Positions 1-8,286 of a DNA stretch of 64,000 nt are shown here, in pieces. This stretch comes from an uncultured Pseudomonadota bacterium (GTDB lineage Bacteria > Pseudomonadota > Alphaproteobacteria > RF32 > CAG-239), in contig CABUUO010000007.1 of NCBI GenBank assembly GCA_902494875.1, positions 41,454 to 105,453 on the forward strand, given 5' to 3'. The notes under the pieces are model-generated. The model was given only the letters and a program-made list of their open reading frames with translations, was not told where the DNA came from and made no database searches. Positions within the stretch are counted from its first letter, which is position 1, and each line of letters opens with the position of its first letter. The position numbers and the translations under genes were made by a program.

Positions 1-654
1 GGCGAAATTTTCGGACTTCTCGGCCCCAACGGCGCCGGAAAATCAACCTCATTTAAAATGATGTGCGGCCTGGCACGGCCGACCGGCGGCACAGCGCGAA
101 TCATGGGCATAGACATTGTAAAGCAGGCCTCGCTGGCACGTTCGCATCTGGGTTATATGGCTCAGAAATTTTCCCTCTATACCGACCTCAGCGTCAGGGA
201 AAACCTTGAATTTTTTGCCGGAGCTTACGGACTGAAAGGAAAACAAGCCGACGACGCCGTCAACCGCATGACCAAAATCTTCGGATTCCAACGCTTCTTA
301 AACGACAACGCAGGAGATCTGCCGCTCGGCTATAAACAGCGCCTGTCTCTGGCTTGCGCCGTCATGCACAATCCGCCGGTTCTGTTTCTTGACGAACCAA
401 CCTCAGGCGTTGACGTGATTACCAGACGCGAATTTTGGAATCATCTCACCTCGCTGGCGCAAAAAGGCGTAACCATTCTGATCACCACCCATTTTATGGA
501 CGAAGCCGAATTTTGCGACCGCATCAGCCTTTTTTACAAAGGTCAGACCATTGCCACCGGCACGCCTCGGGAACTCAAAAAGCTGGCCGAAGCCCAAAGC
601 ATGGAAGATGCTTTTGTCAACCTGATTTTGCAAAACGGAGGAAAAACCTCATGA
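1..654 (+). CDS. ybhF: ABC exporter ATP-binding protein, YbhF-like (5' partial)
   Basis: The reading frame is open from the first base, so the N-terminal part lies outside the window and 217 residues are visible. Walker A (GPNGAGKST) begins about residue 8 and Walker B (VLFLDEPTSGVD) about residue 122. The signature motif is degenerate (PLGYKQR instead of LSGGQ), as is usual for the second nucleotide-binding domain of YbhF-type proteins. It should power the two permeases that follow for export of drugs or other amphiphiles. Its stop overlaps the next start (ATGA). In this family a second ATPase domain usually lies upstream in the same polypeptide; that cannot be seen here. Confidence 0.88.
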   Translation, partial: GEIFGLLGPNGAGKSTSFKMMCGLARPTGGTARIMGIDIVKQASLARSHLGYMAQKFSLYTDLSVRENLEFFAGAYGLKGKQADDAVNRMTKIFGFQRFLNDNAGDLPLGYKQRLSLACAVMHNPPVLFLDEPTSGVDVITRREFWNHLTSLAQKGVTILITTHFMDEAEFCDRISLFYKGQTIATGTPRELKKLAEAQSMEDAFVNLILQNGGKTS

Positions 655-1760
655 ATATTACTCTGGCCTTCGTCAAAAAAGAATTCCTGCAAATCATCCG
701 CGATCCCTCAAGCCTGATCATCGCCTTTGTTCTCCCAACCCTGCTTTTGTTCATTTATGCTTACGGAATCAACCTTGACGCGGTAAACGTCCGGCTCGGT
801 ATCAAAAACGACGACTCCAACCCCGAAATTGCCGACCTCATCAAATCATTCGACCAAAACCGTTACGTCACTTCCGCCATATATGACAATCAAAACCAAA
901 TGTACAAAGACATCATCAGCTCCGAAATCAAAGGCGCACTGCTGATTCCAAACGACTTTTCCGCCCGGCTGACCTCCGGAAGACAGGCCCAGCTGCTCTT
1001 AATTGCCGACGGGGCCGAAATCAATCAGGTCAGCTATACGCAAAGTTATGTCTCCGCCATTGTCAATCAATGGCTGCAAAACAGCCGTTTTAAAAACAAT
1101 GACGTACAACCTTCGGTAAATGTCCACCCCCGCTACTGGTACAACCAAAACAACAATGCCCGCTGGGCGTTGGTACCAAGTTCTCTGGCCGTAACCATGA
1201 CCTTAATCGGCATTCTGCTCACGGCGCTCGTCATCTCTCGGGAATGGGAACGCGGCACTATGGAGGCACTTTTAAGCACCAATATCAAACCGATTCATAT
1301 CGTTTTGGGCAAATACATCCCCTATTTTATTGTCGGAATGCTCTCCCTGGCTTTCAGCATTCTGATGATTATCACCCTCTTTGATGTCCCTTTCCGCGGA
1401 AGCTTTTGGATTTTGTTTCTGGTCAGCAGCTTGTTCTTGTACGCCAGTCTCGGTATCGGCCTAATCATTTCAAGCGCGGCTAAAAATCAGTTTCTGGCCA
1501 GCATTGCTTCGCTTATTATCGGTTTTCTGCCGGCGTTGATGATGTCCGGCATCGTCTTTCCGGTTAAGTCAATGCCGCCCTTCTTTCAATATTTTACACA
1601 TATTCTGCCGCCCAAACACTACGTCGATTTCATCCGCAGCGAGTTTTTGTCCGGCACCGTCGCCGTCAATGTTGCCAACAGTTCCCTGTTTCTGCTGGCG
1701 CTCGGATTTTTGTTTTCCGTAATTGTATATAAGAAAACCGCAAGGAGGCTGGATGTTTAA
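651..1760 (+). CDS. ybhS: ABC-2 type permease, YbhS-like
   Basis: A 369-residue inner-membrane permease. One membrane segment is near the N-terminus (after the KEFLQIIRDPSS stretch), followed by a large periplasmic loop of about 170 residues and five C-terminal membrane segments, the ABC2_membrane_3 layout. The opening motif RDPSS plus GINLD is what YbhS carries. The start at 651 is chosen because it overlaps the ATPase stop by four bases and follows GGAGG; an upstream in-frame start at 435 would lie inside the ATPase gene. It should dimerise with the next gene product. Confidence 0.88.
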   Translation: MNITLAFVKKEFLQIIRDPSSLIIAFVLPTLLLFIYAYGINLDAVNVRLGIKNDDSNPEIADLIKSFDQNRYVTSAIYDNQNQMYKDIISSEIKGALLIPNDFSARLTSGRQAQLLLIADGAEINQVSYTQSYVSAIVNQWLQNSRFKNNDVQPSVNVHPRYWYNQNNNARWALVPSSLAVTMTLIGILLTALVISREWERGTMEALLSTNIKPIHIVLGKYIPYFIVGMLSLAFSILMIITLFDVPFRGSFWILFLVSSLFLYASLGIGLIISSAAKNQFLASIASLIIGFLPALMMSGIVFPVKSMPPFFQYFTHILPPKHYVDFIRSEFLSGTVAVNVANSSLFLLALGFLFSVIVYKKTARRLDV

Positions 1761-2871
1761 AAACCTTAATCGTCTGAAAGCCCTGATAAAAAAAGAGTTT
1801 CTCTCTGTCCTGCGCGATCCCAAAAGCCGGATTATCATCATTTTTCCGCCCTTGGTACAACTGCTTATTTTTGCCAATGCCCTGACTATGGAAATCAAAA
1901 ACACCGATATCCTGGTTATGGACAGATCCAACTCTTATGAATCCAGGGAACTTATCGCCGGCATTGAAAACTCCAAATGGTTCGGTAGTGTCACCCGGGT
2001 TGAGGACCTGCGCAAAATCGAACAAAAAATCGACCGGCAACAAGCAGACGCCGCCGTCCTGATTGCCCCGGACTTTGCTAGAAACCTCAAAAAAGGGCAA
2101 TCGGCCGACGTTTCAGTCATTTTGGACGGACGCGTCAGCGGTACCGCAACCGCCCTGAGCGGATATTTTGCGCAAATTGCTCAAAATTATGTGCAAAGAA
2201 TTGCCGAAAAAAATGGAAAGAACGCCGTTCCGCTCAGCATTGAAACCAGAATCTGGTTCAACCCCAATGCCGTTTACCAATGGTATCTGGTCATTTCGCT
2301 CAACGTCATTATGGCTTTGGTCGTCACTTTGATTCTAACGTCCCTTTCCGTTGCCCGCGAAAGAGAGCTCGGCACTTTTGAACAACTGATTGTCAGTCCG
2401 TATACCGCACTGGAAATCTTAACCGGCAAGACGGTCCCCCCGCTGACCATTGCCCTGCTCATGCTTTCGGTCATGGCCCTGATTTCGGTATATTGTTTTG
2501 ACATTCCCTTTACAGGTTCCTTTTTACTGTATCTCGGCTCTTCTTTCATTGCCCTGCTGTCTTTTGTTGGGGTCGGCCTTTTCATATCTGCCGTCTGCAA
2601 AAACCAGCAACAGGCCATTTTAGGCGCCTTTGCCTTTATGATGCCGGCTATTCTGCTTTCTGGTTTTGTCTCGCCGATTGAGGATATGCCGCCGTTTTTA
2701 CAAAACCTGACCTGTCTGAACCCGGTCAGATTCTTCATTAACATTGGACGCGGATTGTTTTTGAAAGATCTGCCGGCAACAGACGTTGCCGCCAACCTGT
2801 TTCCCTTGATTGTTATCGGTGCTCTGACTTTAAGCTTTGCCGCCATGACCTTCAAAAGAAACCTCGAATAA
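1753..2871 (+). CDS. ybhR: ABC-2 type permease, YbhR-like
   Basis: A 372-residue permease of the same architecture as its neighbour: N-terminal membrane anchor after KEFLSVLRDPKSR, a periplasmic domain, then a C-terminal bundle including the ARERELGTFEQL coupling segment. The start at 1753 has AAGGAGG four bases upstream and overlaps the preceding gene by eight bases, so the three genes form a coupled operon. A hairpin terminator follows at 2884. The second half of a YbhF-YbhS-YbhR exporter is the most economical reading; the substrate cannot be told from sequence. Confidence 0.88.
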   Translation: MFKNLNRLKALIKKEFLSVLRDPKSRIIIIFPPLVQLLIFANALTMEIKNTDILVMDRSNSYESRELIAGIENSKWFGSVTRVEDLRKIEQKIDRQQADAAVLIAPDFARNLKKGQSADVSVILDGRVSGTATALSGYFAQIAQNYVQRIAEKNGKNAVPLSIETRIWFNPNAVYQWYLVISLNVIMALVVTLILTSLSVARERELGTFEQLIVSPYTALEILTGKTVPPLTIALLMLSVMALISVYCFDIPFTGSFLLYLGSSFIALLSFVGVGLFISAVCKNQQQAILGAFAFMMPAILLSGFVSPIEDMPPFLQNLTCLNPVRFFINIGRGLFLKDLPATDVAANLFPLIVIGALTLSFAAMTFKRNLE

Positions 2872-2883
2872 GCCAGCCAAAAT

Positions 2884-2913
2884 AAAAAAACCCCGCTGAC
2901 GCGGGGTTCTTTT
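2884..2913 (+). terminator. Hairpin terminator after the ABC operon
   Basis: A CCCCGC-TGAC-GCGGGG stem with an A-run before and TTCTTTT after. The same stem recurs at 3058-3088, where it terminates nothing on the plus strand and instead follows the tRNA-Gln gene on the minus strand. Confidence 0.85.
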
Positions 2914-3057
2914 ATGGCTGCTTCGCCTGGACTGTAAATTCCCGCGAACTTTTCGCGGGCCCTTTTCATCTTCGTAAGCCTCGCGCTTCTGTTCCCTCGC
3001 GCTCGCCAACTTTCGATTCCGAACCAAATCTTGGTTCTCGTCGGGCGACACAACGCC

Positions 3058-3088
3058 AAAAAAACCCCGCTGACGCGGGGTTTTTTTT
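3058..3088 (-). terminator. Terminator of tRNA-Gln(CUG)
   Basis: The same CCCCGC/GCGGGG stem as at 2884, flanked by seven A and eight T, so it works in both directions. It lies directly after the tRNA 3' end on the minus strand. Confidence 0.75.
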
Positions 3089-3089
3089 A

Positions 3090-3163
3090 TGGCTGCTTCG
3101 CCTGGACTCGAACCAAGATTGACGGAGTCAGAATCCGCTGTCCTACCATTAGACGACGAAGCA
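3090..3163 (-). tRNA. tRNA-Gln, anticodon CUG
   Basis: A 74-base cloverleaf with encoded CCA. The acceptor stem TGCTTCG pairs with CGAAGCA, giving the U1-A72 pair typical of glutamine tRNAs. The anticodon loop is TTCTGAC between GCGGA and TCCGT, and the T arm CTTGG/CCAGG carries TTCGAGT. It reads CAG codons. Confidence 0.95.
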
Positions 3164-3235
3164 ATCATCATGACGAAAGATATTTATGACGTTTTGAGAT
3201 TAAAGTCAACTAAAAATTAAAAAAAATCATCCCTC

Positions 3236-3264
3236 TTGAAATTTATGTCAAAAAGTGATTAAAT
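3236..3264 (+). promoter_or_regulatory. Sigma-70 promoter for the small ORF / GNAT pair
   Basis: TTGAAA, 17-base spacer, TTAAAT. It lies 50 bases upstream of the small ORF, with an operator-like repeat just downstream. Confidence 0.55.
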
Positions 3265-3270
3265 AAAAGA

Positions 3271-3290
3271 AGGTTAATTTAGGTTAACCG
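3271..3290. promoter_or_regulatory. Candidate operator, two AGGTTAA units 10 bases apart
   Basis: AGGTTAA occurs at 3271 and 3281, one helical turn apart, and the second copy extends into the palindrome GGTTAACC (3282-3289). The position just after a likely -10 box suits a repressor site. No regulator gene is adjacent. Confidence 0.35.
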
Positions 3291-3313
3291 TAAACAAATA
3301 CAGGAAATGTGTC

Positions 3314-3442
3314 ATGAAAAAATCTAAAAACAAATTATCAAAGAAAGGAACTCCGGCAGTTTCAGCCGAGCCTCCTAAACGTAACTTTTTCTTCCAATCT
3401 TCTATTTTTGACGAGGGCTTGACAGTTCTGAAGGAGGTGTAA
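3314..3442 (+). CDS. Small basic protein (42 aa), coupled to GNAT
   Basis: A 42-codon ORF with ATG eight bases after AGGA. The N-terminal half is strongly basic (Lys/Ser/Asn) and the C-terminal half is hydrophobic then acidic (RNFFFQSS followed by DEGLTVLKEV). Its last codons form the AAGGAGGTG ribosome site of the acetyltransferase, and only two bases separate stop and start, so the two are translationally coupled. No family is recognised. It could be a substrate or partner of the enzyme, or a leader peptide that only sets translation of the next gene. Confidence 0.6.
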   Translation: MKKSKNKLSKKGTPAVSAEPPKRNFFFQSSIFDEGLTVLKEV

Positions 3443-3444
3443 TT

Positions 3445-3990
3445 ATGCTTACCTTTAGAACCAATATCACGTCTGACGATCTGGAAACGGTTCGTCAGAT
3501 ATCGGCTTCGTCAGGCATTTTTGACGAAGACTGTGTCGACATCACCGTATGCTTGGCCGATGACGCCCTTTACCAGCTTGAGCACCCCGAAGACGACGAT
3601 TATCCGCACGACACCAAATTTTTGTTTGCGGAAGAAGACGGAAAAACCTGCGCTTACGCCTGCTATGGCGAAATCGCCGATTCCAACGCCTCCTATGAGC
3701 TTTACTGGCTGGCAACGCACAACGCCTGCCGCGGCCGGGGTATTGGCAAAAAGCTGATTAACGAACTGATCAGAAGACTGAAAGCGGACGGAGCCCGCAA
3801 GCTGTATATCAAAACCGACAGCGAACCCCGTTATAAGGCGACGCGTCATTTTTACGATTCCTGCGGTTTTACTCTTGAGGCAACCCTGAAGCAGTATTAT
3901 GATAACAACGACGATTGCTGCATTTATTCTATGCATCTTGGCAACGACAACGACGATGCCGAAGACGAAAGCCTTAGTGCAGCCGAATAG
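3445..3990 (+). CDS. GNAT family N-acetyltransferase
   Basis: 181 residues with the GNAT fold. The acetyl-CoA loop is CRGRGIGKKL (about residues 93-102), followed by the KLYIKTDSE strand and the YDSCGF segment at the end of the fold. The C-terminal tail is very acidic (Asn/Asp/Glu). Family members transfer acetyl from acetyl-CoA to an amine on a small molecule, peptide or protein; the acceptor cannot be read from sequence. It has a strong ribosome site (AAGGAGGTG) inside the upstream small ORF. The short coupled peptide makes a peptide substrate worth considering. Confidence 0.8.
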   Translation: MLTFRTNITSDDLETVRQISASSGIFDEDCVDITVCLADDALYQLEHPEDDDYPHDTKFLFAEEDGKTCAYACYGEIADSNASYELYWLATHNACRGRGIGKKLINELIRRLKADGARKLYIKTDSEPRYKATRHFYDSCGFTLEATLKQYYDNNDDCCIYSMHLGNDNDDAEDESLSAAE

Positions 3991-4010
3991 CCGTTTGTTT
4001 CTCTGCTGTT

Positions 4011-4049
4011 AAAAAAAATCCTCAAACATTGCCGTTTGAGGATTTTTTT
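4011..4049. terminator. Bidirectional terminator between GNAT and SUKH genes
   Basis: An 11-base-pair stem AATCCTCAAAC/GTTTGAGGATT, loop ATTGCC, with A-run and T-run flanks. It serves converging genes. Confidence 0.9.
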
Positions 4050-4064
4050 AATGTACTTGCCGCA

Positions 4065-4469
4065 TCAAAGTCTCAAAATATATCCCGCAGCCGTCTCCGC
4101 ATCACCGGTTTGGTGCCGCACTTCTTCACTCCCTCGTTCCAAAATCAGGTAAACGCCGTCATCATAGGCCAAAACATCTGATTCGTTTTGCCCCAGCAGC
4201 AATACGCCGTCATTTTGCTCCCAGACAATGTCCCGATTCATCTGCAAAACGTCGCTGAACGGACTTTCTGCCGGCGGCACCGCAAACACTTCCGCCCCGT
4301 CACAGTAAATACCGTTATGCTTTGCCAAAAGCCCCTGCCACGCTTCCGGAATTTCCGGCAACCCTTCGGCATTAAGCTTACGATTGCACAACAGAATATC
4401 TTTTCTGTCCGCTCCCGGAGCACACTCGGCGTCTTCGCTAAGTTCGATCCGTCTCAAAAGTTTCTCCAT
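4065..4469 (-). CDS. SMI1/KNR4 (SUKH)-like small protein
   Basis: 134 residues. The pattern LPEIPEAWQGLLAKHNG, then an acidic strand-rich region ending GQNESDVLAYDDGVYLIL, matches SUKH/YrhA-type proteins. Many of these are immunity proteins of contact-dependent or polymorphic toxins, while others have housekeeping roles. The start at 4469 lies one base after the upstream stop (TGAAATG), so it is coupled to the 573-residue gene. The longer frame from 4586 would lie inside that gene and is rejected. No signal peptide is seen, so a cytoplasmic role is expected. Family assignment is by pattern only. Confidence 0.6.
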   Translation of the reverse strand: MEKLLRRIELSEDAECAPGADRKDILLCNRKLNAEGLPEIPEAWQGLLAKHNGIYCDGAEVFAVPPAESPFSDVLQMNRDIVWEQNDGVLLLGQNESDVLAYDDGVYLILERGSEEVRHQTGDAETAAGYILRL

Positions 4470-4470
4470 T

Positions 4471-6192
4471 TCACTGCCTCTCCGCACTGTTTTTATTGAC
4501 CAGCCCTTCCCGTTGACGGGTAAAACGCCGCTCGGCTGCCGCAACATCTTTGTCATTGGCATAAATAATCTTGTTAAAAGCCGCAATCAACGCCATCGGC
4601 TTGCGATTGTCCGGATTCCGCTTAAAACTGATTCTTTTTAACAATTTGAGGATACGGCCGCCCTTGCCTTTGACGCCTTCAACCTCATAGGCATTCTGTT
4701 GCTCCGCCCCGTTTGCCGGCAGAACCTTGTGATCCGCATTGCTGTACTCCACGCTCAAAGGCGCACCGTCTATTCCGTGCATAATATCCTTGTGCATACC
4801 GCGCGCCCGGCCGTTGTCCTGCTCTTTCTCGGACAGAACCAGCCGCATGCCGTATTCCGTCTTTTTCAAATCAAGACCGATATAATGCCCTTCCCGGTTT
4901 TCAACAGCCTTGACTGTGCCGCTGCGATGCATTTCCAATATGAATTCGGATATCTTTTCGCTGTCGACGCCCATACCGCGCATGGCTTTGAAAATAGCTT
5001 CAAAATTCTCTGCCGCCAGCTTTTTGACATATTCCTTTTTGGCATTTTCATCTCTGGCCAGCAGATTCAGATCCGCCTCTCCGGACAATTCCAGCTTAAC
5101 CGGCGGCGTATAAGTATAATCAACGTTCCTCAGATTGCCGTCCCGCACGTCAAACATCATACGCAGATTGTCAACATTGTTCACCGCCGTGGGATCTTTA
5201 AGCTGGCCGGCATCCTGAATGGCATGGTCATGATGCACCGTCGGCACCAGATATTTATTTCCCGGCAGCTGGATTTTCGGCAATTTTCCTTTCTTCAGCT
5301 TATCAACGGCATAATCAGCCGTTTTTTCGTTGCATCCCAAAGATTTTAAAACTTCGCGAAATTCGTCTTCATGGTTGGCAATAAACGTTTTCACGAAAAA
5401 GTTGCGCGAACCTTCAAAAACGTTAATCCGCGGCTGGTCTTTATATTCCTCGGGCTGTTTGGCGTTCCGATACTGCCAGAACACGTCTTCAAAATCGGCC
5501 ACCCGCATTTCCTTAACCAGCTCCGGCGCAATTTCCGCGGCTGCCAAAGCCTCCCGTACTTCGCTCTCCATTCGGCGGAAATTTTCAAATTTGGCAAATT
5601 TTTGCCAGGCCGGACTCATCTCAAGCGGATAAACGCTTCCGTCCGAAATTTCCGCCCGTTCCCTGTTTTTATATCCCGGAGACAAAATGTCTTCATCGGG
5701 CTTTTCGACCGCGCCGTCAAATTCCATGCGTATCACGCGGCGCATATCCGCGGGGATCGGAATTTTGAACTCAAACTCGTTAAATTCCAAACCGTTTTGC
5801 TGTAATTTGCTCTTCAGCAGCGTCTCCGCCTCTTGCAGATTGCCGATATTCAGCAGCTTTTCGGCAAATTCGCCGTCAACAGCAGCCAACAGATCCCGGC
5901 CCCGCGGACGCTCGGTCAGGTTTAAAAATTTAAGTTCCCGCTCGCCGGAAAAAACAATCTCGTCGCGGTAAGAGTCCTGTGCGCTTAAAAATTCCCGCAT
6001 TTTTCCGGGTTGGACAGCCTGATCCGGCAACGCCAGAAAAACCTCATAGGCTTCCATCAGGGCTTCAATCTCGCAGCATTGCTTCTGGTTTTGCTGCAAA
6101 AGTTCCGCTACGTCGCTTTTCTGCCGCAGCTGTCTGCCGCTGTCCGGATACACTGGTCTCGGATTTTGCGCTGCTGTCCTGTAATAAGCCAT
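4471..6192 (-). CDS. Unknown 573-aa protein with HNH-like VHH...NNxxNL segment
   Basis: No full-length family is recognised. There is no signal peptide. The N-terminal half is charged and helical. About residue 312 it reads NKYLVPTVHHDHAI, then some 20 residues later VNNVDNL, the spacing of a His-His ... Asn HNH/His-Me finger nuclease core. A basic stretch follows near residue 520 (LKLLKRISFKR). Together with the coupled SUKH-like gene this could be an effector/immunity pair, but canonical export or RHS features are missing. The start has an AGGAATGAGAG ribosome site. Confidence 0.6.
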   Translation of the reverse strand: MAYYRTAAQNPRPVYPDSGRQLRQKSDVAELLQQNQKQCCEIEALMEAYEVFLALPDQAVQPGKMREFLSAQDSYRDEIVFSGERELKFLNLTERPRGRDLLAAVDGEFAEKLLNIGNLQEAETLLKSKLQQNGLEFNEFEFKIPIPADMRRVIRMEFDGAVEKPDEDILSPGYKNRERAEISDGSVYPLEMSPAWQKFAKFENFRRMESEVREALAAAEIAPELVKEMRVADFEDVFWQYRNAKQPEEYKDQPRINVFEGSRNFFVKTFIANHEDEFREVLKSLGCNEKTADYAVDKLKKGKLPKIQLPGNKYLVPTVHHDHAIQDAGQLKDPTAVNNVDNLRMMFDVRDGNLRNVDYTYTPPVKLELSGEADLNLLARDENAKKEYVKKLAAENFEAIFKAMRGMGVDSEKISEFILEMHRSGTVKAVENREGHYIGLDLKKTEYGMRLVLSEKEQDNGRARGMHKDIMHGIDGAPLSVEYSNADHKVLPANGAEQQNAYEVEGVKGKGGRILKLLKRISFKRNPDNRKPMALIAAFNKIIYANDKDVAAAERRFTRQREGLVNKNSAERQ

Positions 6193-6300
6193 CTCTCATT
6201 CCTTTTTTTGTCCATAATAACACATTGGACAAAATATTACAATATGCAATTCTACCCCGAGCCTGTTAACATATTGTTTAAAACACCTGCTCAGAACACA

Positions 6301-6331
6301 AAAAACCCCGGCTGACACCGCCGGGGTTTTG
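6301..6331. terminator. Terminator downstream of aspS
   Basis: Stem CCCCGGC/GCCGGGG with A5 before and TTTT after, six bases past the aspS stop on the minus strand. Confidence 0.9.
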
Positions 6332-6336
6332 TTAAG

Positions 6337-8109
6337 CTATTTGTTTCCGTCAACCGGAACCGGTTTAATATGCAGTTCGTCAAGCTGCTGCTGCGTTACA
6401 AAGTTCGGTGCCTGCATCATCAGGTCCTGAGCCTTGCCGTTCAGCGGAAAAGCGATGACGTCGCGAATAACTTCCTCGTCCAAAAGCAGCATAATCAAGC
6501 GGTCAACGCCGTATGCGGAACCTGCGTGCGGAGGAGCGCCAAACTTAAACGCGTTCAACATACCGCCAAACTTGTTTTCAACCACGTCCCTGCCATAGCC
6601 GGCCAGTTCAAAAACCTTATACATAACCTCGGGAGAATGGTTGCGCACACCGCCGGAAAGCAGTTCAACGCCGTTGCAGACAAAGTCGTACTGATAAGCA
6701 AGAATATCCAAAGGCTCCTTGTTCAATAACGCGTCCATTCCGCCCTGCGGCATTGAAAACGGATTGTGTGAAAACTCGACAGCACCGGTTTCCTCGTTTT
6801 CCTCATAAAACGGAAAATCGACAATCCAGCACATCTTAAACGCATTTTTGTCAATCAACCCCAGCTCCTCGCCGACCTTATTGCGCAAACGGCCGCTGAA
6901 CTTGTCAAATTTTACGCCTTTTCCGACCATGAAAATTACCGCGTCGCCCTCAGCCGCGCCGTAATTGCTCTTCAGTTCGCCGAGCTTTTCTTCGCTCAGC
7001 AGTTTGGCAATGCCTTTGGCACCGCCGGGAGCAAAGGCCACATAGGCAATGCCGCCCATACCTTCTTCCTTAGCATAGGCATCAAGCTTGTCAAAGAAAG
7101 AGCGCGGTTTTTCGGCAATGCCTTTTACCGTCATGGCTTTAACCGTCTTACCGTCTTTGACCAGCCCGTCATAAACGCCGAAACCGCTGCTGCCGAAAAA
7201 CGAGGTTGCATCCTGTAAGATCAGCGGATTGCGGAGATCAGGCTTGTCCGAACCGTATTTGGCCATCGCTTCCCGGAACGGAATATGAATATAAGGTGCC
7301 TGATCCACGGTCTTGCCGTTGGCAAACTCGTTAAAAATCGTGCCCAACGTGTGCTCAATAACTTTAAATACGTCTTCCTGGGTTGCAAAGCTCATTTCCA
7401 TATCCATCTGGTAAAATTCGCCCGGCGAACGGTCTGCGCGCGGATCCTCATCGCGGAAACACGGCGCAATCTGAAAATATTTGTCAAACCCCGAAACCAT
7501 CAAAAGTTGCTTAAACTGCTGGGGTGCCTGCGGCAAAGCGTAAAATTTGCCGGGATTAAGACGGGAAGGCACCAGAAAGTCGCGTGCACCTTCCGGAGAG
7601 GATGCCGTCAAAATCGGAGTCTGATATTCGGTAAACCCCTGTTCGCGCATCAACTCGCGCGAACGCTGAATAACGGCCGACCGCAGCAGAATGTTCTTAT
7701 GAATGCGCTCCTTGCGCAAATCCAGAAAACGATATTTCAAACGGATGTCTTCGGGCGCGTCATCTTCAACCGCAACCTGAAACGGCAGCACTTCCGCCCG
7801 CGAATGAACCTCTATGGCGCTGACTTTAATTTCAATGTCTCCGGTCGGCATATTCTTGTTCACGCTTTCTCGCGCAATCACCCGGCCGCTGACGCCGATA
7901 ACCGATTCCGGACGTAAGCCTTCCACCGTTTCAAACAAATCGGAACTGCTGTCTATCACACACTGCGTAATGCCGTAATGGTCCCGCAAATCCACAAAAC
8001 ACAGATTGCCGAGATTGCGCTTGCGGTGAATCCAGCCGGCCAGCTTTACTTCTTTATTGATATCCGCGGCCCGGAGTTCGCCGCAGGTGTGAGTACGATA
8101 GCAATTCAT
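6337..8109 (-). CDS. aspS: Aspartyl-tRNA synthetase
   Basis: 590 residues, the normal length of bacterial AspRS. The N-terminal OB-fold anticodon-binding domain holds GWIHRKRNLGNLCFVDLRD. The class II core has motif 2 (FRDEDPRADRSPGEFYQ) and motif 3 (GSAYGVDRLIMLL near the C-terminus), with the bacterial GAD insert between them. It charges tRNA-Asp. In many alphaproteobacteria AspRS also mischarges tRNA-Asn for the GatCAB route; that cannot be decided here. It is monocistronic with its own terminator. Confidence 0.98.
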   Translation of the reverse strand: MNCYRTHTCGELRAADINKEVKLAGWIHRKRNLGNLCFVDLRDHYGITQCVIDSSSDLFETVEGLRPESVIGVSGRVIARESVNKNMPTGDIEIKVSAIEVHSRAEVLPFQVAVEDDAPEDIRLKYRFLDLRKERIHKNILLRSAVIQRSRELMREQGFTEYQTPILTASSPEGARDFLVPSRLNPGKFYALPQAPQQFKQLLMVSGFDKYFQIAPCFRDEDPRADRSPGEFYQMDMEMSFATQEDVFKVIEHTLGTIFNEFANGKTVDQAPYIHIPFREAMAKYGSDKPDLRNPLILQDATSFFGSSGFGVYDGLVKDGKTVKAMTVKGIAEKPRSFFDKLDAYAKEEGMGGIAYVAFAPGGAKGIAKLLSEEKLGELKSNYGAAEGDAVIFMVGKGVKFDKFSGRLRNKVGEELGLIDKNAFKMCWIVDFPFYEENEETGAVEFSHNPFSMPQGGMDALLNKEPLDILAYQYDFVCNGVELLSGGVRNHSPEVMYKVFELAGYGRDVVENKFGGMLNAFKFGAPPHAGSAYGVDRLIMLLLDEEVIRDVIAFPLNGKAQDLMMQAPNFVTQQQLDELHIKPVPVDGNK

Positions 8110-8230
8110 TTAAAACCTCATTAAACTGTTTCAAAACGCCGGCTTTTGTATGCCGACCTTTGTATTTTTATTCCCAAATCTTTACAAAAGCAACAGTTAT
8201 CTGCCCTTTTATAACGATTTTGACACATAA

Positions 8231-8278
8231 AAGCAAAGGCACCCGGACTTTTGTCTCCGGATGCCTTCGCTGAAAAAA
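8231..8278 (-). terminator. Terminator of the 8287-8850 gene
   Basis: Stem AAGGCACCCGGA/TCCGGATGCCTT with one mismatch, loop of eight bases. It ends the first unit of the cassette-like cluster. Confidence 0.7.
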
Positions 8279-8286
8279 CGACAATT

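Larger units (their letters stand above)
2884..3108. repeat. Direct duplication of terminator plus tRNA-Gln 3' tail
   Basis: Positions 2884-2933 and 3058-3108 are near-identical (about 50 bases). Each holds the same hairpin terminator followed by the last 19 bases of tRNA-Gln. Only the second copy continues into a complete tRNA. The 124 bases between them contain two further perfect hairpins (CCCGCGA/TCGCGGG at 2941-2959 and GAACCAA/TTGGTTC at 3021-3037). The layout resembles an attachment-site pair around a minimal remnant, or a tandem duplication followed by decay. Confidence 0.7.

Noticed and set aside
435..650. Extended N-terminus for the first permease
   Set aside because: It lies inside the ATPase gene and is not like any permease; the start at 651 fits the family.
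2830..3171. Minus-strand ORF across the tRNA-Gln duplication
   Set aside because: It translates the tRNA, the terminators and the hairpin segment; the repeated TPRQRGFF is just the terminator stem in translation.
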